The position numbers and the translations under genes were made by a program. This document shows positions 24,571 to 31,047 of a stretch of 31,047 nucleotides of DNA, piece after piece. The DNA is from Bacteroidales bacterium UBA2030. Its GTDB lineage: Bacteria > Bacteroidota > Bacteroidia > Bacteroidales > TTA-H9. Below the pieces are notes generated by a model. It saw nothing but the letters and a program-made list of their open reading frames with translations, made no database searches and was not told the origin of the DNA. Location of the stretch: NCBI GenBank assembly GCA_002332755.1, contig DDBO01000093.1, positions 1 to 31,047 of the forward strand, given 5' to 3'. How positions within the stretch are numbered: the stretch's first letter is position 1; each line of letters begins with the position of its first letter.

Positions 24571-26382
24571 TTAATAAGGGATGTTATATTTCCTGAGTTT
24601 AAGATATAAGGTATTTCTCGAAATTTTCAGGACACGAGCAGCCTGACTCAGATTATTATTGCATTTCAAAACAGCTTTATGAATGGCTTCTGCTTCGGCT
24701 TCATCCAAACTCAAAATTTTATCCTCATCCCTTTTTTGGGGTAAGGGAGCTATGTTGGTTGTGCTAACCGGCATCTGTATACCTCTGCCCGGCTCAGGAA
24801 TATTGCCGTCGAGTAATACCGCTTGCTCGGCATAATTTTCAAGTTCCCGGATATTTCCAGGCCAATAATAGTTTTGGATTTTTTCGAACAATATGGGAGA
24901 AATATAAGGTATCCTTCGGTTGAGTTCCTCTGCTTTTTGTTTTAGAAAAAGGCGGAATAAAGGTTTTATATCTTCCTTGCGTTCGCGTAATGGGGGTATG
25001 TGTAAGGGAATAACATTGAGCCGGTAATAGAGGTCGAGGCGAAATTTCCCTTTTTTTATTTCTTCCACAGGATTTCGATTGGTAGCTGCAATAATCCGGA
25101 CATCGACGGGGATTTCTTTTTGGCCCCCAACGCGGGTGATACGCCCTTCCTGTATAGCTCTCAAAAGCTTGACCTGCATCTCGGGAGGCATTTCTCCAAT
25201 TTCATCGAGAAATAAAGTTCCTTTGTCGGCTAGCTCAAATTTTCCAGGCCTTCCCCCTTTTCTGGCTCCGGTAAATGCTCCTTCTTCGTATCCAAAAAGC
25301 TCGCTTTCAATTAGCGTAGGAGAAATAGCACCGCAGTTAATCGCCACAAATCCCGCATCTTTTCTGCTGCTCGCCTGATGAATCGATTGCGCAAATACTT
25401 CTTTTCCAGTCCCGCTTTCACCCGTAATTAATACCGAAGATGGACTATCTGCAATTTTTTTGGCGTACTCCACTAATTCTATCATATTGGGGCTCAGAGC
25501 TATTATATCATCAAATGAAAATCTGGCGTGAGAGCCCGTATATTTATTTACCAGATTGATTACCCTGCGAAATTCCCTGAAGGTTACCATGTAGCCCAAT
25601 TGCCTCTCATCTTGTGATCGAATGACAAAAGCATTAAAAAAGAATTTGTCTCTGAGATTGAATTGAAGAAAATTACCCTCTTCATCCACAAAGGTTTCTC
25701 CCGCAAGAATTTTTCGTCGTGCACGCTCCCAATCGGCATATATTTTCGATATAGGGAGATTAACCACGGATGAATAGTCTGTCTGAAGCAAGCGACACCC
25801 GGTTGCATTAACCCAGGTTATTTGTTCTAAAGGATTTATTGCCAATACTCCAATGGCCAGATTATTGACCAGTGCATAGGCAAAACGGCTGGCATTCGAA
25901 AGTGTTTCTACACGGCCATACAAAATCGACTCTCTTTCAAGAAAATAGCGTGTAATATCAAATAAACCGGAAAATTTTTCCTGATCACCCTCTTCCGGAT
26001 AAAACATCAATAAATACCCTTCTTCCTGATCAAGTCCCGTATTGAGTCGATCGCAAATACTATATATTACCTCTCCTGTGTTTGGAAGCTTGTCGGGGAG
26101 AATTATTTTTTGTTGTTTGCTCCTGGCCTGCATGAATGCCCTGTAACCAGGAAACCATTCCTCAATATGCAGCGTTTCGTCTCCCAATACAGTCAAAGAC
26201 CCTATAGCTTCCTCCAGTCCCCCTTTGGGATGAAACGATAGGATAGAACCATCTGAAGAAATCAATATAAAACCATAAGGCTTTGAGCCCTGCGTTTGCC
26301 AAAGCAGGTTTAAAAGGCCTTCTAATCCGGGTTTCAATACTTCGGCCCTTTGTGGTAAAAAATCATCCTCCCAACTATGCAT
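24571..26382 (-). CDS. Sigma-54-dependent transcriptional activator with PAS sensor domain
   Basis: 603 residues from the ATG at 26382; an in-frame TTG at 26391 adds three residues. An N-terminal region of about 155 residues without a family I recognise is followed by a PAS domain (about 165-272, with AIGVLAINPLEQITWVNATG). The AAA+ domain has Walker A GESGTGKE (about 321-328), the sigma-54-contact loop GAFTGA (368-373), Walker B GTLFLDE and the arginine-finger segment RLDLYYRLNVI. A Fis-type helix-turn-helix (NLSQAARVLKISRNTLYLKL) ends the protein. All catalytic parts are intact. It resembles AcoR-type regulators that sense a small molecule or redox state directly, since there is no receiver domain. 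The sigma-54 promoter of the Rex-like gene just downstream is its likeliest target. Confidence 0.93.
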   Translation of the reverse strand: MHSWEDDFLPQRAEVLKPGLEGLLNLLWQTQGSKPYGFILISSDGSILSFHPKGGLEEAIGSLTVLGDETLHIEEWFPGYRAFMQARSKQQKIILPDKLPNTGEVIYSICDRLNTGLDQEEGYLLMFYPEEGDQEKFSGLFDITRYFLERESILYGRVETLSNASRFAYALVNNLAIGVLAINPLEQITWVNATGCRLLQTDYSSVVNLPISKIYADWERARRKILAGETFVDEEGNFLQFNLRDKFFFNAFVIRSQDERQLGYMVTFREFRRVINLVNKYTGSHARFSFDDIIALSPNMIELVEYAKKIADSPSSVLITGESGTGKEVFAQSIHQASSRKDAGFVAINCGAISPTLIESELFGYEEGAFTGARKGGRPGKFELADKGTLFLDEIGEMPPEMQVKLLRAIQEGRITRVGGQKEIPVDVRIIAATNRNPVEEIKKGKFRLDLYYRLNVIPLHIPPLRERKEDIKPLFRLFLKQKAEELNRRIPYISPILFEKIQNYYWPGNIRELENYAEQAVLLDGNIPEPGRGIQMPVSTTNIAPLPQKRDEDKILSLDEAEAEAIHKAVLKCNNNLSQAARVLKISRNTLYLKLRKYNIPY

Positions 26383-26397
26383 TTTGTTCAAAGTGTT

Positions 26398-26408
26398 TTG
26401 TACTAAAA
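26398..26408. promoter_or_regulatory. Copy of the putative enhancer half-site at the activator gene start
   Basis: TTGTACTAAAA is identical to bases 24534-24544. It lies between the -7 element (26414-26421) and the ATG of the activator gene, where a bound protein would hinder transcription, so it could mediate autorepression. Eleven identical bases in AT-rich DNA can occur by chance. Confidence 0.35.
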
Positions 26409-26413
26409 TCAGA

Positions 26414-26421
26414 CAAAACTA
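26414..26421 (-). promoter_or_regulatory. -7 promoter element of the sigma-54 activator gene
   Basis: The minus strand reads TAGTTTTG, an exact TAnnTTTG match 31 bp before the ATG at 26382. It lies within a small inverted repeat, GACAAA (26412-26417) and TTTGTC (26428-26433). No correctly spaced TTTG -33 box is seen. Confidence 0.4.
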
Positions 26422-26598
26422 TAATAATTTGTCAAATTACTATGTATTATTTTGTTACAGTTTTTCTATTTGTTGCGTTATGAGTAATTTGAAAAAACTA
26501 TTGGTTTTTCCGTACAAAAAATTAGCAATACATGTGTTGTCGTTTTTGAATTTATTAATTTCGTGACTCTTACGACCTTCACAATTTCTGGTAATAAA

Positions 26599-27912
26599 AT
26601 GTTAACTAAATATACGTTCACTGCAGCGACCGCAGAGATCTGGTTGATTAGTCAGGATATGGACCTGATGATGGAGACCCGGAGCATACTAAGACAAGAA
26701 TATGGCCAGGTTAAATTGTTTAGTAAGTGGGAAGAAATTCATTTGGGGTTGCAGGGTAAGGGCTGTACGGTGCTTTTTGTAGATTTTGAGGGAATATTTC
26801 AGCCAGGGCCCCAAAAGGGCATAGAGGAAATAAACTGGTTGCGGAACCAAAATCCTGCCATGGTTACCCTTTTTGCTTTTGGATATGGTAATTTCCGAAC
26901 AGTGATGTCACTATTGGGTGAGGGTATTGATACGTGGCTGCTTAAACCTTGGGACGAAAACAAGCTGATGGCCACTTTTCGGGTTTGCTTGGCGCTCGCT
27001 ATAGAGCGACAAAGGAAATATGCATTAGAAGAACTTGGTAGATGTAAATTTCACTTAGATTTTCAACCGGGGCCGGTTTTCTTGAAATCCGACAGGATGC
27101 ATGAATTAATGGACAGCGTCGTTAATCAAAAGACCTCTTGCTTAATTTTTGGTGAACCCGGGGTAGGAAAAAATTGGTTGGCCACATGGATACATACTCA
27201 TTTTAACCGTAAAGGATTTCATATCCTTGATTTATCTTCTGGTACAGAGATGATAAATTTAATGAAAAGTCAGGACCTTGTCTTTTGGATTAAAAACGGT
27301 TGGATAGAAACCCTTGTCATCGACCATTTGCAAATACTTCCGGAGGACTCAATACCGGTATTTAATAAACAGCTTGAAGATTTTGCAAAGCAAAATCCTC
27401 ATCTATGCATTGTAGGATTATGGAGCGTTGTTCACGGAAATAGACCCTCAAAAGAGCTGACTTTTTTTGAAGGAGGAATTTTTGAATTACCCCCATTGCG
27501 TGAAAGAAAGGACGACATTCCCCAGCTGGCCATCTGGCTGGTTAACGAGATTTGTCAGGAATTTCGAATAAGAAAGAAGGTTCTCCCCGGGCCGGTGGTT
27601 CAATCGCTTCTGCGTCTCCCCTGGTTGGGAAATGTACCTGAATTGGCTCAGGCGTTGAGAAATGCTATTGTTATTTCAAAATCAACGGTTTTAGATATTT
27701 CTGATTTTGCATTTCTGGTGAGTGCCCGCAGCTCGCCTTTGAAAAAAGAAAAAAACTTTAGGATAATTGAAAAAGAAAAGGACCTTGTGGTGAGGGCTTT
27801 AGAGAAACATTTGGGCAACATAAGTCGCGCAGCCAAGGAACTGGGAATTACCCGGCAATCACTATACCGCAGAATGAAAAAATTCGGAATTGAAAGCCTT
27901 GTCAATTCCTAA
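26599..27912 (+). CDS. Degenerate NtrC-family response regulator lacking GAFTGA
   Basis: 437 residues from the ATG at 26599; the frame is open to a GTG at 26563. The receiver-like domain (about 12-130) keeps an acidic pair near residues 20-22, Asp62 in LFVDFEG and Lys116 in LLKPW, so phosphorylation remains possible. The AAA+ domain keeps Walker A GEPGVGKN (185-192), but Walker B reads TLVIDHL with His243 where the catalytic Glu should be. The stretch that normally contains GAFTGA is shortened and lacks the motif. FELPPLRERKDDI and a Fis helix-turn-helix (NISRAAKELGITRQSLYRRM) remain. It should bind DNA but not activate sigma-54 polymerase, so a repressor or modulator role is likely. It is divergent from the intact activator. 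Confidence 0.85.
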   Translation: MLTKYTFTAATAEIWLISQDMDLMMETRSILRQEYGQVKLFSKWEEIHLGLQGKGCTVLFVDFEGIFQPGPQKGIEEINWLRNQNPAMVTLFAFGYGNFRTVMSLLGEGIDTWLLKPWDENKLMATFRVCLALAIERQRKYALEELGRCKFHLDFQPGPVFLKSDRMHELMDSVVNQKTSCLIFGEPGVGKNWLATWIHTHFNRKGFHILDLSSGTEMINLMKSQDLVFWIKNGWIETLVIDHLQILPEDSIPVFNKQLEDFAKQNPHLCIVGLWSVVHGNRPSKELTFFEGGIFELPPLRERKDDIPQLAIWLVNEICQEFRIRKKVLPGPVVQSLLRLPWLGNVPELAQALRNAIVISKSTVLDISDFAFLVSARSSPLKKEKNFRIIEKEKDLVVRALEKHLGNISRAAKELGITRQSLYRRMKKFGIESLVNS

Positions 27913-27914
27913 AA

Positions 27915-29090
27915 TTATCTTAAACCCACACTTTTTCTCCGCTTAAACTCTTTTCTTATTAAACGTAGCTCCCTGCTGGTTTGTCCGGCAACACTGGTGT
28001 TTTCTTCTGCCCTGCGGAAGAGATAGGGCATGACATGTTTTACGGGGCCATAGGGAATGTATTTGGCAACATTGAAACCCGCTTTTGCCAGATTGAAGCT
28101 TATATGGTCGCTCATACCATATAACTGAGAGAACCAAATTCGCTCGTCATTGATTTTCAGTCTATTATCTAAAATTAGTTGAGCAAGCAATTGATTGCTC
28201 TCTTCATTGTGTGTGCCACAAAAAATGCTAACCCTATCGATGTGTTCCATTGAAATTCTTAGGGCTAAATTGAAATCGCGATCAGTGGCTGCTTTATCAG
28301 GCTGAATAGGGGAGGGGTAGCCCAGAAGCTGTGCTCTTGCTCTCTCTTTTTCCATATAGGCGCCTCGTACAAACTTTAATCCTACTTTGAAGCCTGCCTT
28401 TTCGGCTCTTTGAATCAATCCCTGGAGGTATGAAATGCGATCGTGGCGATACATTTGAAGCGTGTTAAATACTATAGTTTTTTCTCTGTTGTATTTATTC
28501 ATCATCGACTCAACCAGGTCATCAATAAAAGCTTGGTACCAGCTATCTTCAGCATCAATCAAAAGGGGTATTCCCAGCTGAGACGCCTCATGGCAGAGGA
28601 TGTCAATTCGTTCACGAAAAAGATTTAGTTGGATTATATCTTCGGCTGTAAGAGAATCAGGATGTTCGGTTTTATCGAGTACCGAATGGGGAACAAAGGC
28701 TGTGGGTTTGAAAACTGCAAAAGGGATATTGGGATTAGTTGCGGCATTTCTGATAGCGTTGAGTGTTTCTTTGAGAACCGCTTCAATGGCTTTTTCGGTT
28801 TGAATGGCTTCTACCGAGTAATCGAGAATTGATTTAACACCATATCGGGATAAACTTTCCACCACAGTATTACAGGCCGAAAGGGTTTCGCCTCCAACAA
28901 AATGTTTGTAAACCGTGGGTTTAACAAACCAAGCTGGTGAAATTCCCATCTTTTGCATTCCAATGATCAATGATTTACCTGTTTTTACCATCCAGGGGAA
29001 AGCCAGAACGGAGAATAAAAGGCGTGCACGCCATAATTCCTTGTTTTTCAGTCGGTCAAAAGCAATGGAAGTATCTTCAAAGTTAATCAT
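27915..29090 (-). CDS. Proline dehydrogenase (monofunctional)
   Basis: 391 residues. A flavoenzyme that oxidises proline to pyrroline-5-carboxylate, passing electrons to a membrane or protein acceptor. The beta/alpha-barrel carries VGLKFVRGAYMEKER (FAD and substrate region), DAEDSWYQ and the C-terminal LFRRAEENTSVAGQ, where the two Arg and the Glu bind the proline carboxylate in PutA. There is no aldehyde dehydrogenase domain, so pyrroline-5-carboxylate dehydrogenase must be encoded elsewhere. Its stop codon lies 2 bp from that of the degenerate response regulator, a convergent arrangement with no room for a terminator. The promoter at 29113-29143 is one of the best in the window. Confidence 0.93.
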   Translation of the reverse strand: MINFEDTSIAFDRLKNKELWRARLLFSVLAFPWMVKTGKSLIIGMQKMGISPAWFVKPTVYKHFVGGETLSACNTVVESLSRYGVKSILDYSVEAIQTEKAIEAVLKETLNAIRNAATNPNIPFAVFKPTAFVPHSVLDKTEHPDSLTAEDIIQLNLFRERIDILCHEASQLGIPLLIDAEDSWYQAFIDDLVESMMNKYNREKTIVFNTLQMYRHDRISYLQGLIQRAEKAGFKVGLKFVRGAYMEKERARAQLLGYPSPIQPDKAATDRDFNLALRISMEHIDRVSIFCGTHNEESNQLLAQLILDNRLKINDERIWFSQLYGMSDHISFNLAKAGFNVAKYIPYGPVKHVMPYLFRRAEENTSVAGQTSRELRLIRKEFKRRKSVGLR

Positions 29091-29112
29091 ATAAATAAGA
29101 TGTATTTGTTGG

Positions 29113-29143
29113 CAAAGTTACCTTGTTTCATGCATCCCGCAAA
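29113..29143 (-). promoter_or_regulatory. Promoter of the proline dehydrogenase gene
   Basis: On the minus strand TTTG (29143-29140), a 19-bp spacer and TAACTTTG (29120-29113) match the Bacteroidota consensus exactly at the preferred spacing, 23 bp before the ATG at 29090. Confidence 0.7.
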
Positions 29144-29152
29144 GGTTTGCGG
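29137..29152. promoter_or_regulatory. Palindromic operator candidate between divergent oxidation genes
   Basis: CCGCAAA (29137-29143), GG, TTTGCGG (29146-29152): perfect 7-bp inverted arms. It covers the -33 box of the proline dehydrogenase promoter, so a bound regulator would control at least that gene and perhaps the flavoprotein gene as well. The regulator is not identifiable from the window. Confidence 0.5.
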
Positions 29153-29236
29153 AAAACCATTTGCAAAAGTCATTTTATAACCGGTTTAAATTAGTAAAGA
29201 GGCCTTTAAAACGAGTGGGGATTCAAATAATCCCCA

Positions 29237-29244
29237 TAATTTTG
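29237..29244 (+). promoter_or_regulatory. -7 promoter element of the flavoprotein gene
   Basis: TAATTTTG is an exact TAnnTTTG match 49 bp before the ATG at 29294. The nearest TTT run upstream (29205) is too far for a standard -33 box, so an activator may be needed. Confidence 0.4.
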
Positions 29245-29293
29245 CTGTTAAAAGATTAACATTGTTTTTCTACTAACACCAATCTTGCCTAAC

Positions 29294-31047
29294 ATGCATA
29301 AAATTGAGAAACACCCTATTCTGGAAGTGCCCCAAACAGAAAAGGTTTATTTTAAATTCAATGGGGTTGAGATAGAAGGTGACAAGGGATTCACCATTGC
29401 TGCAGCCCTTCATAGGGCGGGATTTCCGGTACATAGCCATAGTCTGCGCAATCGAGGTCGTAGCCTTGAATGCGGTATAGGAAAATGCGGTGCCTGCGAA
29501 ATGTTGGTAGATGGTCAGATTAAAAGAATCTGCATTACCAAAGTAGATGGCGTTAAAGAAGTAGCGGAAATTCCTCGCGACTACAATCCCGGCATATCGG
29601 ATTACAAGAAACAGGAAGCTGTAGATGTTTATAAAACCGAAGTGGTGATAATAGGAGCCGGGCCTGCCGGATTGGCTGCACGAGAGCTTCTGTTAAAGTA
29701 TGGAATTGACAATATTGTTGTAGATAATAACGGTAAAATTGGAGGGCAATTTCTCATGCAAACCCACCAGTTTTTCTTTTTTGAAAAAGAGAAACGATTT
29801 GGGGGTATGCGAGGTTTCGACATTGCCAAAACCCTGGCAGGCGAAAATCATGACGGAATTTTCCTGAATTCTACAGTGTGGGATATTTTGGAAGGCAATC
29901 GTGTAGCTGTTAAAGAAATTACTACTGACCGAATTTATTACATTGATGCAGATTATCTGGTAGTAGCCACAGGTGCCGTGCCCTTTATGCCAACTTTCGA
30001 AAACGATGATTTGCCTGGGGTTTATACAGCCGCTGTTATTCAAAAAATGATGAACAACGAGCTTACATTGCTGGGAAAAACCATCCTTACCGTGGGAGCC
30101 GGAAACATTGGTTACCTTACTTCATATCAATTGATGCAGGCCGGTGCACGTGTTAAAGCCATTATCGAAGCCCAGCCTTATGAAGGCGGATTTCCCGTGC
30201 AGGCCAACCGGGTACGTCGTTTGGGAATACCTATTCTCACGTCTCACATTCTTTTAAAGGCAATTCCTAATGCTGATAATACCGGAATTACCGGAGCTGT
30301 AATAGCTCGTTGTGAGAACTTTAAACCAATACCAGGCACCGAGACAGTTGTGGATGGTATTGATGCCATTAATATTTGCACAGGCCTTGTCCCCGACGAT
30401 CAACTTCTGATAAAGGGTGCTGAAATCTTTGGCCGGCGTTGTTATGGGGCTGGAGACGCTATACGAATAGGGGAAGGCACAAGTGCAGTGCTTAGGGGTA
30501 AACAGGTTGCTTATGAAATACTCATGGATATGGGAATCCGTTTCCCGTACGATGATTATTTGGCCGTTTCTAAAGAATATATTGATTCTCAGCAACACCC
30601 TGTGAGGGTACTGGAGGAACCGTTCAAGCCCGATAAGCAGCGCATGGAAGCCAAGGGTTTTGTTATTATTGACTGCCTTTATGGCTTTGCCTGCAACCCA
30701 TGCGCTTTTGCCTGCCCACACGGGGCCATCACCAAATCGTCCACCAGTACCGTGCCCCATATCGATTACCAAAAGTGCATTGGTTGTATGGATTGCGTTT
30801 TCCAATGCCCTGGTCTGGCTATTTTCGGATATAATCTTAACAAAGATTGGCTTTTCTTGCCTATCGAGTACGATGCCCCCGAAAATGCCGAGGTATATCT
30901 GGTTGATAACAATGGAAAAATTTTGGGTGAAGGTTTAATAGAAAAAATTCTGCGTAAACCCAATAAAACGCACATCGCTCGAGTGAAATCTCACACATTG
31001 CATGGCGAAGAACTTACTGCTGTAAGAGGCTTTATAATAAAAGATCG
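29294..31047 (+). CDS. Multi-cofactor FAD oxidoreductase (2Fe-2S, FAD/NAD(P), two 4Fe-4S), 3' truncated
   Basis: An open frame of 584 codons runs from the ATG at 29294 off the right edge. The N-terminal domain carries a 2Fe-2S motif: Cys60, Cys65 and Cys68 in ECGIGKCGAC, and Cys80. A two-dinucleotide-binding FAD oxidoreductase domain follows, with VVIIGAGPAGLAAR at about 117-130, ATGAVPFMP, and a second GAGNIGYL site for NAD(P). Further on, CLYGFACNPCAFACPHG and CIGCMDCVFQCPG are two ferredoxin-like 4Fe-4S motifs. This combination resembles sarcosine oxidase alpha subunits and hydroxyproline or opine dehydrogenase-type proteins. It probably oxidises an imino or amino acid and passes electrons to iron-sulfur carriers. 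Being divergent from proline dehydrogenase fits a role in proline or hydroxyproline use, but the substrate is not proven by sequence. Confidence 0.85.
   Translation, partial: MHKIEKHPILEVPQTEKVYFKFNGVEIEGDKGFTIAAALHRAGFPVHSHSLRNRGRSLECGIGKCGACEMLVDGQIKRICITKVDGVKEVAEIPRDYNPGISDYKKQEAVDVYKTEVVIIGAGPAGLAARELLLKYGIDNIVVDNNGKIGGQFLMQTHQFFFFEKEKRFGGMRGFDIAKTLAGENHDGIFLNSTVWDILEGNRVAVKEITTDRIYYIDADYLVVATGAVPFMPTFENDDLPGVYTAAVIQKMMNNELTLLGKTILTVGAGNIGYLTSYQLMQAGARVKAIIEAQPYEGGFPVQANRVRRLGIPILTSHILLKAIPNADNTGITGAVIARCENFKPIPGTETVVDGIDAINICTGLVPDDQLLIKGAEIFGRRCYGAGDAIRIGEGTSAVLRGKQVAYEILMDMGIRFPYDDYLAVSKEYIDSQQHPVRVLEEPFKPDKQRMEAKGFVIIDCLYGFACNPCAFACPHGAITKSSTSTVPHIDYQKCIGCMDCVFQCPGLAIFGYNLNKDWLFLPIEYDAPENAEVYLVDNNGKILGEGLIEKILRKPNKTHIARVKSHTLHGEELTAVRGFIIKD

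Noticed and set aside
30254..30975. Minus-strand open frames within the flavoprotein gene
   Set aside because: They lie antisense to a continuous + strand frame whose product has complete 4Fe-4S motifs; they are by-products of that gene's codon use.

Overview
The window looks like a chromosomal segment from an anaerobic, amino-acid-fermenting member of the Bacteroidota, probably Bacteroidales or a close relative. The evidence is a type IX secretion (T9SS) style C-terminal domain on a secreted protease, a DUF4270 lipoprotein, a Bacteroidota-type GlmU-like protein and a stand-alone glycogen synthase-like domain. Many start sites are also preceded by the Bacteroidota promoter pattern TTTG-N17-23-TAnnTTTG. 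I see no insertion sequences, prophage, CRISPR array, tRNA or rRNA.

Layout. Positions 1-170 hold the tail of a probable LutB-type iron-sulfur protein, closed by a terminator. A secreted subtilisin-like protease, a leucine-rich-repeat protein and an S9 (glutamyl endopeptidase-like) peptidase follow on the + strand. Next come a GlmU-like protein (-), glutamine synthetase, an Fe-type superoxide dismutase and a hotdog thioesterase (+). A minus-strand block at 12.4-16.6 kb encodes a glycogen synthase-like domain, a DUF4270 lipoprotein and GlmS, with RecO upstream of it.

The most interesting part is 17.5-28 kb. A minus-strand operon encodes a secreted M64 peptidase, two tandem phosphate butyryltransferase paralogues and butyrate kinase. 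Its promoter carries a near-consensus Rex operator (21858-21875). Divergent from it is tryptophanase. Convergent with tryptophanase is a gene for a Rex homologue whose NAD-binding glycine loop is eroded. That gene has a consensus sigma-54 promoter (24412-24427), a long inverted repeat about 107 bp further upstream that fits an enhancer site, and a leader with two mutually exclusive hairpins, one followed by six U. The next gene upstream encodes a canonical sigma-54 activator (PAS, AAA+ with GAFTGA, Fis helix-turn-helix). A divergent gene encodes a degenerate relative that keeps a receiver domain and the helix-turn-helix but has lost GAFTGA and the Walker B glutamate.

My inference is that this is a locally encoded redox and metabolite control circuit for butyrate and indole-forming fermentation: sigma-54 activator, then Rex-like protein, then the butyrate operon. 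The sequence supports the parts list; the wiring is untested.

The right end holds a monofunctional proline dehydrogenase (-) and a divergent, window-truncated multi-cofactor flavoprotein (2Fe-2S, FAD, two 4Fe-4S clusters). They share an intergenic region with a perfect 7+7 bp palindrome, which suggests coupled amino-acid oxidation.
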